Shown here piece by piece: positions 1 to 7,212 of a DNA stretch of 9,665 bases. The stretch is from assembly GCA_017420625.1 (NCBI GenBank), contig JAFOIR010000126.1, forward strand, positions 1 through 9,665, in the 5' to 3' direction. Both the position numbers and the translations under genes were made by a program. This stretch comes from Bacillota bacterium (lineage in GTDB: Bacteria; Bacillota_A; Clostridia; Lachnospirales; Bianqueaceae). Below the pieces are notes generated by a model. That model was given only the letters and a program-made list of their open reading frames with translations, ran no database searches and was not told the origin of the DNA. Numbering within the stretch: position 1 is the first letter of the stretch; the number at the start of each line of letters is the position of its first letter.

Positions 1-819
1 ATCAAAGAGCCTGCCGGAGAATGGCCGCATGATGACCATCGCGAGAGAATAGACCGTGAAAAACAGAGCAATACCGGCGATCTTTCTTTCATCACCGATG
101 ATTGCAAGATAGGTAGAAAGGAATCCGCTTGCCCAGCTGAATAAAACCGTAACGAGCATAAAAGCAAGCATCTGAGGTGCAAACAGGTTTTCCAGGCGGA
201 TGCGCTGTTTTTCTTTGGAACCGGAAGGAAGGGTTTCGTTGTTCTTCGGAAACAGTGAGATCATGATCAGACTGGCTATGGCGCATAAGCCTGCCAGCAG
301 GAAGCTGGAACCGAATCCGAACCGCTCGGACAGTGCCAGACCGATACCGGGACCAATCGCCTGAGCAAGAACGTTAGCCAGAGATGCATAACCGAGCCCT
401 TCTCCCAAGCGTTTCTTCGGTATGAAGGAAGTGGAAAAGGCAACGGCGGTAACACTATTGACAGAGAAGAATATGCCTGTCAGAAGACGCAGCACCATCA
501 GAACGGGTACAGTTCGGGCCAGCAGATGAAGAAGCAGGCAGATCGAATATCCGATAAAGGAGATTTGAAGAATCCTTCGGCGGGAAAAGCGGTCTGAAAG
601 CAAACCGGCGAACGGGCAGACAAAGAGTGATGCAAGTGACATTAGTCCGGCAGCCGTTGACGCTGTTCCCAAATCTCCACCCAGAGATAAGGTGAATTTT
701 GCGACCAGAGGATAGGACATCTGAGCGGCACATCCATTGAATAAGTTGAGAAGAATGACCATTAAGAATGGTATGGTCCATAACGGTTCTTGTTTTGTTT
801 TGTCGATTTTGTTTTCCAT
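1..819 (-). CDS. MFS permease, N-terminal part (3' end off the window)
   Basis: An open frame of 273 codons reads from an ATG at 819 off the left edge. The start follows a purine-rich ribosome site (AAAGGAAAGGGG) a few bases upstream. The product is strongly hydrophobic: a short charged N-terminus (MENKIDKTKQEP) is followed by successive membrane helices. A clear MFS motif A lies in the loop after helix 2 (GLLSDRFSRRR, about residues 73-83). Helices 4-5 contain the glycine/proline-rich stretch (NVLAQAIGPGIGL), and a charged central loop near residues 195-210 separates the two six-helix halves. This pattern fits a 12-helix major facilitator antiporter or permease in the cytoplasmic membrane, of the drug or sugar efflux type; the substrate is not readable. 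It lies 61 bases downstream of the SDR gene on the same strand and is probably co-transcribed. About a third of the protein is missing. Confidence 0.88.
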   Translation of the reverse strand, partial: MENKIDKTKQEPLWTIPFLMVILLNLFNGCAAQMSYPLVAKFTLSLGGDLGTASTAAGLMSLASLFVCPFAGLLSDRFSRRRILQISFIGYSICLLLHLLARTVPVLMVLRLLTGIFFSVNSVTAVAFSTSFIPKKRLGEGLGYASLANVLAQAIGPGIGLALSERFGFGSSFLLAGLCAIASLIMISLFPKNNETLPSGSKEKQRIRLENLFAPQMLAFMLVTVLFSWASGFLSTYLAIIGDERKIAGIALFFTVYSLAMVIMRPFSGRLFD

Positions 820-880
820 TTTTCCCCTTTCCTTTGGATGATAGATTGTCAGACGAACAGTTTCTTGCTATAAGACAGAT

Positions 881-1729
881 TCACTTTGCAGAACAAAGAT
901 GATAGTCGTCTGCACACTTCTTCAACCCGGCAAGGACATCGCTGAAAACGACACCATATCGTGCTGCTTTGGAACAGTCCATCCACAGATTATGAGGCCT
1001 CAGAGCAGGCGCATCTTCGACAACTATCTTTTTTCCGAGATAGGTGATGAATTGTTTTGAAATTTCATACATAGACATGGTCGTTTCACTTCCAAAATTA
1101 TAAGCGCCGCCGGGAAGCTGGATGACTTTGTTCATGTTGTCAGTCACTTCCTGCAGATAGGTAACGCCTCGGAACTGCCGGGAACTGAAAGAAACCTTAT
1201 CCTGCGCATTCAGGATATTCATGAGATAATTGGATCGTTTGACATAGAGATCGTACATCCATTCCGCTCGAAGCATGACTGCAGACGGCAGAATATCCAG
1301 AACTCTTTTTTCCATTTCAAGTTTATGCTCAGCATAGATGTTGCCGGGACGAACATGATCTTCTGAATAAGGACCAGGATCCAAACAAGCACTGTAAACC
1401 TGGTCAGAACTGAAACAGATCAGTTTCCGGTTTTTCGATGCTTCTGCCAGATAGACCGGGATCAGTACGTTGGCATGGTAAGATGCAGCCGGATCTGCCT
1501 GACATTGTCCGATATCTGAGATAGCAGCAGTATGGATGATCACATCCGCTTCACTTTCCTCCACGATTCGCCGGATCGTTTCCTGATCGGCACCACGAAG
1601 GGAAGGTGAAGGAATGACCTGATTATAAGATCGGTTGGATCTGGCTCTTTCCTGATAGAATTTCCGGGCATATTCACTCACTATCTTATGTCCGACAAAA
1701 CCATTCGGCCCGGTAACGAGGATCTTCAT
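881..1729 (-). CDS. RmlD-like extended SDR, NAD(P)-dependent sugar-nucleotide reductase/epimerase family
   Basis: The product is 282 residues from ATG 1729; a longer frame to 1774 exists, but only 1729 has a ribosome site (AAAGGA about 11 bases upstream) and starts directly on the Rossmann strand. The cofactor-binding motif is MKILVTGPNGFVG (GxxGxxG, residues 7-13). The catalytic Ser region is SSDQVY (107-112), and YAEHK (132-136) is the YxxxK active site. The motif HTAAISD (66-72) is typical of the dTDP-4-dehydrorhamnose reductase (RmlD) branch, as are length and layout. The enzyme is expected to be cytosolic and to reduce or epimerise a nucleotide sugar. No other rhamnose-pathway genes (rmlA, rmlB, rmlC) are in the window, so a rhamnose role is not supported; a sugar-epimerase or other reductase role is equally open. 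It precedes the MFS gene and is transcribed away from the MBL-GNAT operon. Confidence 0.85.
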   Translation of the reverse strand: MKILVTGPNGFVGHKIVSEYARKFYQERARSNRSYNQVIPSPSLRGADQETIRRIVEESEADVIIHTAAISDIGQCQADPAASYHANVLIPVYLAEASKNRKLICFSSDQVYSACLDPGPYSEDHVRPGNIYAEHKLEMEKRVLDILPSAVMLRAEWMYDLYVKRSNYLMNILNAQDKVSFSSRQFRGVTYLQEVTDNMNKVIQLPGGAYNFGSETTMSMYEISKQFITYLGKKIVVEDAPALRPHNLWMDCSKAARYGVVFSDVLAGLKKCADDYHLCSAK

Positions 1730-1764
1730 CTGAAACAGTTTCCTTTCTGTAAAAGTTTGTAAAG

Positions 1765-1793
1765 AGTATAGCATAGAAGTGTTTGAGAAGATA
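1765..1793 (-). promoter_or_regulatory. Promoter for the SDR-MFS unit
   Basis: Read on the minus strand, the -10 is TATACT (1770 to 1765) preceded by TGC, an extended -10. The -35 at 17 bp spacing is weak (TATCTT, 1793 to 1788). The start of transcription would fall near 1758, giving a leader of about 29 bases before ATG 1729. The same TGCTATACT element recurs in the minus promoter at 8686-8694, which supports it as a real sigma-A signal in this genome. Confidence 0.55.
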
Positions 1794-1801
1794 GTGAGTA
1801 A

Positions 1802-1820
1802 AAAAATTACTATAATTTTT
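1802..1820. promoter_or_regulatory. Perfect AT-rich palindrome, candidate operator between divergent promoters
   Basis: AAAAATTA and TAATTTTT form a perfect 8+8 bp inverted repeat with a 3-bp centre (CTA). It lies 8 bp from the proposed -35 of each divergent promoter, so it could serve as an operator or as an UP-like element for both. The A/T tracts alone could also arise by chance or act by bending. No regulator gene lies beside it. Confidence 0.4.
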
Positions 1821-1827
1821 CATGAAC

Positions 1828-1856
1828 TGGATTTACTGTTTCAAACATGATAAAAT
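1828..1856 (+). promoter_or_regulatory. Promoter for the MBL-GNAT operon
   Basis: TAAAAT at 1851-1856 is preceded by TG one base upstream (TGATAAAAT), an extended -10. The hexamer at 17 bp spacing (TGGATT, 1828-1833) matches TTGACA at only 3 of 6 positions, so recognition would rest on the extended -10. The leader would be about 50 bases. It contains CCTCCT (1864-1869), which could pair with the AGGAG part of the ribosome site at 1899-1906. Confidence 0.45.
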
Positions 1857-1914
1857 GACGTAACCTCCTTTGGAGAATGCGACAGTGTTTCTGAGTATAG
1901 GAGAGGAATAAGGA

Positions 1915-3270
1915 ATGAACAAGATCCATTTTATCCGTGCTTATTGGAGTGACAATACCTTAATTGAATCAAACGGTCATTTTGCTCTGATCGATACCGG
2001 TTATGACCGGGATGCCGAGCGGATTTCCGCGTACCTGGATGAAGTCGGTGTGAAAAAGCTGGATTTCATTCTGATCACACATTTTCATAAAGATCATTAC
2101 GGAAGCCTGATTCCGCTGATGAAACGGCATCCTGTCGGCAAGGTCTATATGAAGAAGTTCAGCGGGATCAACCTGACAGACGGCAGCGGCCGACCGGCAA
2201 CGGATGAAGCGAACCGTCTGGAGCTGGAAAACTGTGAGAACATGTGCCGGCTGGCGGACGAACTTTCGGAACTGGTCGTGATCGATGAAAACGTCACGCA
2301 TGTAAAGGTCGGCGATTTTGATTTTCGGCTTTTCGGAACATCCAATGCGGTCAAAGAACTGTATGAGGCAGAAGACTCTCCCTATAAGGGACAGGTCTGT
2401 TTTGGCGAGAATACGAACAGCACGGCGCTCTTCTGCGAGGTGAATGGAGTTTCGGTATTCCTTGGCGCGGATGCAGGGAACAGTCCTCTGGATTATCTCA
2501 AATATGACCGGGTGAATGATCAATTTGCAAGGGCAGTTGGACGTTCGATCGATATCTATAAAGTGCCGCATCATGGCTGCGGAACTATTTTCAGCGAGGA
2601 AATGCTGGATATTTTCAAGCCGAAGTATTCCATCATCACCAACTGGTGGGCGACGGTCGAGCGACGATTCAGTGCGAATCTGGAAATGCTGAAAAAAGCA
2701 TCGCCGGATGGAACGATTCTCTATACCGACTGCTGCGGTTATGCATTTACCATCGGCGACTTAGGCGAGATCAGCTATGAGGAGATTACACCGATCCCGG
2801 AGATCACCTTGGAAGAGATCCCGGTGGAAGAGGCGGGTGAATTCTTTGAGCTGCAGATGAAGTATCTGGTGGATGATGATATCGTTGAAGACGAAGAAGA
2901 CATCGAATACTTCGCGAGCGATGAATACCGGGATATTATCCTTGAGCATATGCAGCGGGAGACGGATCAGCATCATCTGGTGTATTTTGTACAGGAAGGA
3001 AAGCGGATCGGTGCATCTTCCTACTGTATCTATGGATCCGAGGATGGCCAATGCTTTATTCTGGAATTCTGGGTCTTCCCGGAATTTCGCGGAATGGGAA
3101 CGGGACATTACTGCTATTATGCACTGGAAGCCGCAGCCCAGGCACAAGGCGCAAAGTATTTTGAGATGAATATCGGTAAACCACTGCCGCTTCGCTTCTG
3201 GAGAGCCTTTGGCTATGTAGAGAAAGGTGTCGATGAGTGGGGCATGCCGCTCTATGAGATGTGGCCATAA
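1915..3270 (+). CDS. Metallo-beta-lactamase-fold hydrolase fused to a GNAT acetyltransferase
   Basis: The protein has 451 residues in two domains. Residues 1-285 form a metallo-beta-lactamase fold of the ComEC/Rec2-like subgroup: HFHKDH (56-61) supplies H56, H58, D60 and H61; GADAG supplies a metal Asp near 186; and KVPHHG (216-221) gives the last His motif. Residues about 300-451 form a GNAT domain. Its acetyl-CoA pyrophosphate loop is FRGMGTG (391-397, R/Q-x-x-G-x-G) after the strand ILEFWVFPE, and LRFWRAFGY is the typical C-terminal helix and loop. No signal peptide or membrane helix is seen, so it should be cytosolic. The start has AGGAGAGG 8 bases upstream. It leads an operon with a lipoprotein (20-base gap) and a second GNAT. 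Hydrolase and acetyl-acceptor substrates are unknown. Confidence 0.9.
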   Translation: MNKIHFIRAYWSDNTLIESNGHFALIDTGYDRDAERISAYLDEVGVKKLDFILITHFHKDHYGSLIPLMKRHPVGKVYMKKFSGINLTDGSGRPATDEANRLELENCENMCRLADELSELVVIDENVTHVKVGDFDFRLFGTSNAVKELYEAEDSPYKGQVCFGENTNSTALFCEVNGVSVFLGADAGNSPLDYLKYDRVNDQFARAVGRSIDIYKVPHHGCGTIFSEEMLDIFKPKYSIITNWWATVERRFSANLEMLKKASPDGTILYTDCCGYAFTIGDLGEISYEEITPIPEITLEEIPVEEAGEFFELQMKYLVDDDIVEDEEDIEYFASDEYRDIILEHMQRETDQHHLVYFVQEGKRIGASSYCIYGSEDGQCFILEFWVFPEFRGMGTGHYCYYALEAAAQAQGAKYFEMNIGKPLPLRFWRAFGYVEKGVDEWGMPLYEMWP

Positions 3271-3290
3271 ATCATGAAAGGAGCAGAGCT

Positions 3291-4112
3291 GTGAAGAAGA
3301 TATATGCGCTTGTTCTGATCGTCTGTCTGTTGCTGAGCAGCCTGCTCGGTGGCTGTCAAGAATCGAGGAAAACTATTAAGACCACAGCGGATGGAGTAAG
3401 AGTATATTTAGAAGAAGATATCCTTTCTCCTGAGGCTGAATGCGTCAATGTGATTTATGAGAACCCAACCGATCAGAACTTCACATATGGAGAGCATTTT
3501 TCGGTTCAAATGGAAATGGCAAACGGTGACTGGGAAGAAGCACCGTTTATGGAAAACATGGCTTTTCTGGATATAGGTCTTCGTCTGGAAGACCATGATT
3601 TGGTAAGGCAGTCCTTCCTTTTCGGATACATGCAGGGAAGCCTTTCGGAAGGGAAATATCGGATCCATATCGATGCGTTTGATGTTGATCTGGAGTTTGA
3701 GATCCGGGAAGGCGGGGCAAAGCCTGAAAAGCAAAGATCATGGATGGATCCGGAAATCGTGGATATGTCTGATCCTCCCAAACTGGAGAAGAGCTGGCAG
3801 TGGTACCGAATGTGGGACTTTGCCCGGTACATGGATGATCAGGATAAGCGTATTTTGAAATTCGTACCGGGAGAAAACGGTCTGGTCGCGTTTGTCTATG
3901 GACCGAAAAACGATGACCTGGATTTAGATAATATCAAAGCCTGTCTATGTGTCATTGATCGCAAGAGTGGTAAGATGTATGAAGTTTTCGAAGCGCCATC
4001 TGTACTGCGTGACAATGTCGAGACGCATAGCGACGGATTTCGCTGCACCTGCGATGATGGTACTTATGAGATTCAAATCATCAACGGGGAATTAGTAGTA
4101 AAGAAGGTATAA
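3291..4112 (+). CDS. Lipoprotein with Ig-like (Big_14-like) domain
   Basis: The start chosen is GTG 3291, with AAAGGAG 7 bases upstream; an ATG at 3261 would overlap the previous gene and put 10 polar residues before the signal. From GTG the product has 273 residues. It begins with KK and a hydrophobic core (IYALVLIVCLLLSSLL), then the lipobox LGGC, so Cys22 should be lipidated by Lgt after signal peptidase II cleavage and the protein anchored outside the membrane. Residues about 32-140 resemble the bacterial Ig-like Big_14 family: YENPTDQNFTYGEHF (56-70), then an extended GxW-like strand, then the closing GKYRI (121-125). The C-terminal part (150-273) is rich in Trp and acidic residues and is not recognised. 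The gene lies between two GNAT-containing genes, with only 3 bases before the second. The function is unknown. Confidence 0.82.
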   Translation: MKKIYALVLIVCLLLSSLLGGCQESRKTIKTTADGVRVYLEEDILSPEAECVNVIYENPTDQNFTYGEHFSVQMEMANGDWEEAPFMENMAFLDIGLRLEDHDLVRQSFLFGYMQGSLSEGKYRIHIDAFDVDLEFEIREGGAKPEKQRSWMDPEIVDMSDPPKLEKSWQWYRMWDFARYMDDQDKRILKFVPGENGLVAFVYGPKNDDLDLDNIKACLCVIDRKSGKMYEVFEAPSVLRDNVETHSDGFRCTCDDGTYEIQIINGELVVKKV

Positions 4113-4115
4113 AAA

Positions 4116-4664
4116 GTGTTTATCAGAGGACGTGAAACCCTGCAGGATGAAAATGTATGTCTGATCCTGACAGAAAAACAAGCATCAGATCCGGACAAGA
4201 ACTGGGCTCCATGCTACAAGTACAAGATCTGTCAGCCGGAAAAACGACCATTTTTCGGTTACATCCCAGTGGGCGGCTGTGATCTGCGGTTTGGCTATAA
4301 TGAAAATCTCTATTACGGCGGGCATATCGGTTATCATGTGGACGAGCATTATCAGGGAAATCACATGGCACAAAAAGCAGCCAGGCTTCTATTGGAAGAA
4401 GCCTGGAAGCACAATATGCCGTATATTATTATCACCTGTAATCCGGACAATGCACCTTCCCGCAGAACCATTGAGGGATTGATGAAAGAGTATCAGAAAA
4501 ACGGCCGGTATGCTGAACTACTGGAAGTTGTGGACCTGCCGTCCTATAACGATATGTATAAAGACGGTGAGCGGCAGAAATGTATTTACTGTTTCAGTCA
4601 GAGCGAAGAAAAGATGAGGGAAGAAGATCCGATGAAGCTCAAATATGAAATGCTGGGATACTAA
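4116..4664 (+). CDS. GNAT family N-acetyltransferase (RimJ/RimL-like)
   Basis: The product has 182 residues from GTG 4116, three bases after the lipoprotein stop. GAAGG lies 8 bases upstream, so coupled translation is likely. The GNAT core is clear: IGYHVDEHYQGNHMA (71-85) gives the strand and the pyrophosphate loop, with Q80-GNHMA in place of the usual RGxGxA. It is followed by a long helix (QKAARLLLEEAW), the strand YIIITCNPDN and SRRTIEGLM, as in the Acetyltransf_3 branch. It should transfer an acetyl group from acetyl-CoA to an amine; the acceptor is unknown. It is the last gene of its operon, and its 3' end overlaps the oppositely transcribed peptidase gene by 26 bp. A 10-bp perfect hairpin lies inside the motif A coding region (4381-4406). 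Confidence 0.85.
   Translation: MFIRGRETLQDENVCLILTEKQASDPDKNWAPCYKYKICQPEKRPFFGYIPVGGCDLRFGYNENLYYGGHIGYHVDEHYQGNHMAQKAARLLLEEAWKHNMPYIIITCNPDNAPSRRTIEGLMKEYQKNGRYAELLEVVDLPSYNDMYKDGERQKCIYCFSQSEEKMREEDPMKLKYEMLGY
4372..4406 (-). terminator. Candidate terminator of the minus operon, inside the GNAT gene
   Basis: On the minus strand CCAGGCTTCT and AGAAGCCTGG form a perfect 10-bp stem with a 6-base loop (4406 to 4381), followed by CTGCTTTTTG with five T (4376 to 4372). The T-run starts four bases after the stem, which is weaker than ideal. It lies 233 bases past the peptidase stop. No better terminator was seen for that operon. On the plus strand the same hairpin has no T-run. Confidence 0.4.
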
Positions 4665-6030
4665 AATCCGTTTGTATATCCTGGCCAAAAAGATCATCAG
4701 GAATGGGAGAAGGAATTATGCCTTCTTCCATTTTTTTGTAATTTTCCAAGCCTTCTTTTCCCAGTTTTTCGAATACGAAGTCTTTCCATTCCTGCAAGGT
4801 CATGGGATTTACGATATTATGCTGGCTGACAAGTTCCAGAATACTGCCTTTCCCTGCTTTTTTCAGCTTGTATTCCGTCATGGCAACATACAGCATACCT
4901 CTTCCGTAAGGTACGTGCTGTGCCCGAAGATCCTGCCATTGAATTCTGGATATCTCCTCATTTGACGTTTCACGATAGGGATTATTCAGATACTGTTCGT
5001 TGATTTTATGATGGATCTTCCGGCTCGTCTCATCAGCACTGACAAATCCTCCCCAGTAGGGTAGCATGGTACAGTAAAATTCGGTCGCCCCTTCACAGAA
5101 CCAGGTGCCGTCACCTGTCTTCTGATCTTCCATGGAAGGCCAGGTATGGGTCATTTCATGGATGAAAACATCCACGAAGTCGTCCAGCCTTCCGGCAAAA
5201 TCTTCGGGTGTATCCATCTGACTGTATGTGGAGATGAAAGCATAGGGACAGGCAGAACCGGCTCCGCTTAAGCGAAAAGGATCCCTTCGGAGAAATACAC
5301 GGAAGGAAGCAGAAGGATCATGAAAATATGCTTTTTCATATTTGAAGATCGGGAGGATCCTTTCGGCCAGAGCACGAATATCGAAGGGTGGATCCAGAAA
5401 CCAGTAAACACCCAGACCATCTTGCTCGAAAGCCTGCATTCTTCCTACAGAAAACATCGTATCAGCCAGCTGTTTGCGGGTCAGATTCTGATGGAGATTT
5501 CCTTCTCCCAAAGAAAGAATCGCCCGGCTTCCTTCCGGCATCTTTGAAAGATCCCAGAAAAGAGACACATCCATCTTTTCGGTTTTGTCTTCGGAGAAGG
5601 GTAGGATAAGGGAAAAGAGACCGGTACCTGTCAGTCCTGACGGTTCTGCGCGAAAATCAAAACAGGGACTGCGCCGGTAACCTTCCGGCAGGATGCGAGG
5701 CAGCAGGTTGTAGGAGAGATGAATCGTTCCTTCCGGATGACGATCCGTGAAAAGACCCTGGAACGTCATATTGTCATCCAGGGTAGGGATCGGTCGGATC
5801 TGACAGTTAAGTTCTCCGGATGCATCATCAAGATGAAGGTATTCCCATTCCGGAAATGGACAGCGTCCGCCGAAGGCGATATCAGGAAAACAGAATGCAG
5901 GGACAGTCTGTGTGTTTTGATTTGACTGCTCATCATATTCGAGCCATTCGTCCACCTGCAGGCAGCAGACTGTTTCCATTTGCTGGAACAGGCCCCACTT
6001 CGGTGTGAGTTTGATCGTGAGTTTGTTCAC
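4639..6030 (-). CDS. Cytosolic gluzincin-type zinc metallopeptidase (M1/M61-like)
   Basis: The product has 463 residues. The zinc site is HEMTH (291-295), with the third ligand and its context WFCEGATEF (E313). Seventeen residues separate the second His from the Glu, close to the gluzincin pattern HExxH-x18-E of peptidase clan MA(E). Residues 1-230 are a divergent, mostly beta region without a family I can name. No signal peptide or membrane helix is present, so it should act in the cytosol. The GTG at 6030 overlaps the stop of the C-S lyase gene (GTGA), a sign of translational coupling; AAAGGAGG lies 13 bases upstream, further than usual. ATG at Met18 is a weaker alternative. It probably trims peptides or amino-acid conjugates; aminopeptidase activity is a guess. 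Its 3' end carries the terminator of the opposite operon. Confidence 0.8.
   Translation of the reverse strand: MNKLTIKLTPKWGLFQQMETVCCLQVDEWLEYDEQSNQNTQTVPAFCFPDIAFGGRCPFPEWEYLHLDDASGELNCQIRPIPTLDDNMTFQGLFTDRHPEGTIHLSYNLLPRILPEGYRRSPCFDFRAEPSGLTGTGLFSLILPFSEDKTEKMDVSLFWDLSKMPEGSRAILSLGEGNLHQNLTRKQLADTMFSVGRMQAFEQDGLGVYWFLDPPFDIRALAERILPIFKYEKAYFHDPSASFRVFLRRDPFRLSGAGSACPYAFISTYSQMDTPEDFAGRLDDFVDVFIHEMTHTWPSMEDQKTGDGTWFCEGATEFYCTMLPYWGGFVSADETSRKIHHKINEQYLNNPYRETSNEEISRIQWQDLRAQHVPYGRGMLYVAMTEYKLKKAGKGSILELVSQHNIVNPMTLQEWKDFVFEKLGKEGLENYKKMEEGIIPSPIPDDLFGQDIQTDFSIPAFHI
4703..4737 (+). terminator. Rho-independent terminator of the MBL-GNAT/lipoprotein/GNAT operon
   Basis: ATGGGAGAAGG and CCTTCTTCCAT pair over 11 bp (one G-T wobble), with a 7-base loop AATTATG. 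The stem is followed directly by seven T, counting the last stem base. It lies 38 bases past the GNAT stop and is wholly within the coding sequence of the convergent peptidase gene, encoding its MEEGIIPSPIP stretch. This is the strongest terminator in the window. Confidence 0.8.
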
Positions 6031-7199
6031 AGTTTATCGTAAGCCTCCTTTAGTCGGGAGAGTGCCTTCTGAATGTTCGTATGGGACGTGGCCAGATTCC
6101 ACCGGTAGAAACCACTGCCGTCCTGGCCGTATTCGATGCCCGGATCAGCAAAAATGCCTGTATTTTCGAAGAACTGCTGCAGCTGTGCATCTGTCATGTT
6201 GAGTGCCCGGCAGTCCAGCCATCCGACAAAAGTTCCCTCCACCGGAAGCAGACGGATCTTCAGCATATATTGATTAAGAAACATGCGGACTGTCCGGACG
6301 TTCCCGGCTGTGTGAGCATTCATTTGCTTTAGCCATTCAGCCCCTTCCGGTGTATAGGCAGATAGAAGCGCCTGATAGAAGAACGGATCGATACTGCCGA
6401 AGTGATCGATGTCCCGTTGGCGAAGAATCTCTGCTCTGAGGTCCTCATCCGGAATGATCAGATTGGCCTGATTCACACCGGTATAGTTGAATGCTTTTCC
6501 TAAAGAAGTACAGGTGATGCTCTCAGGATCCATGCTGGCAAAGGCAGCTGCGGAAAAACCTTCCTGCACTGTTTCGGCAAAAATCTCATCTGAGAAGACA
6601 GTCACTCTATGTTGGCGGCAGAGCAGGCTGATTTTGTGAAGCTCATCGGAGGAAAATACTTTTCCGGTAGGGTTGTGAGGATTCACCAGTACCATCATCC
6701 GGCATGCCGGATCGGAAAGCTTCGTTTCGAGATCTTCCCATCCGATCTCATAGTGATCATCTTTCAGAACCAGTGAATGATAAAGGACTTTACGTTCGTT
6801 CCGGACGACTGCCCGGTCGAATCGGTAGTAGGAAGGAGAGAGGAGCAGTATTTTGTCTTCCGGCGAGGTCAAAGCACGGATGCAGGTGCTGAGCGCAAAT
6901 GTCGTTCCCTGTACAGGAAGGATCCATTCCGGCTGGATCGCAACTCCCCGTATATGATTCATCCATTGGCACACAGCTTCAAGGTAAGGCTTGTCCGGCA
7001 GTGTAAAGCCATAGAGTCCTTCTCTGGCAAAGTTTTCCAGCGTTTTGGAGATACATGGCGCTGTCGGATAATCCATCTCAGCGCCAAAAAGGATAACCGG
7101 ATCCTGGATTCCTTTTTCTTCAAGTTCTGCTCTCAGCAGGCCTTTCAGATTTCCTGTGCCCGTTCTAACTGGTTCTTTCTCAAAAAAGAATTCGCTCAT
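6027..7199 (-). CDS. PatB/MalY-type PLP-dependent C-S lyase (cystathionine beta-lyase family)
   Basis: The 390-residue product matches fold type I aminotransferases of the MalY/PatB group along its whole length. Landmarks in order are AEMDYPTAP near 40-48 (the usual WVADMDF segment, altered), GLYGFT (61-66), NPHNPTGK (173-180), SDEIFAE (203-209), and TSLGKAFNYTG, with K235 as the Schiff-base lysine. Near the C-terminus FYRWNLA holds the carboxylate-binding Arg. Such enzymes cleave cystathionine, cysteine or related thioethers to a thiol, pyruvate and ammonia in the cytosol; an aminotransferase role is also possible. The ATG at 7199 has only a weak ribosome site (AAAGAGAG) that overlaps the stop of the nucleoside hydrolase gene 13 bases upstream. 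Translation therefore probably depends on coupling. Its own stop overlaps the next start. Confidence 0.9.
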   Translation of the reverse strand: MSEFFFEKEPVRTGTGNLKGLLRAELEEKGIQDPVILFGAEMDYPTAPCISKTLENFAREGLYGFTLPDKPYLEAVCQWMNHIRGVAIQPEWILPVQGTTFALSTCIRALTSPEDKILLLSPSYYRFDRAVVRNERKVLYHSLVLKDDHYEIGWEDLETKLSDPACRMMVLVNPHNPTGKVFSSDELHKISLLCRQHRVTVFSDEIFAETVQEGFSAAAFASMDPESITCTSLGKAFNYTGVNQANLIIPDEDLRAEILRQRDIDHFGSIDPFFYQALLSAYTPEGAEWLKQMNAHTAGNVRTVRMFLNQYMLKIRLLPVEGTFVGWLDCRALNMTDAQLQQFFENTGIFADPGIEYGQDGSGFYRWNLATSHTNIQKALSRLKEAYDKL

Positions 7200-7212
7200 G
7201 ATGATCTCTCTT

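Noticed and set aside
820..880. Promoter or terminator between the SDR and MFS genes.
   Set aside because: Only a weak TATAGC-like sequence is seen, with no -35 and no stable stem with T-run; read-through is simpler.
1969..2574. A 201-codon minus-strand open frame.
   Set aside because: It is the shadow of the metallo-beta-lactamase domain, whose plus frame has all metal-binding motifs.
4381..4406. A 10-bp hairpin as a terminator for the plus operon.
   Set aside because: It lies inside the GNAT gene and has no T-run on the plus strand; only the minus-strand reading is followed by T5.
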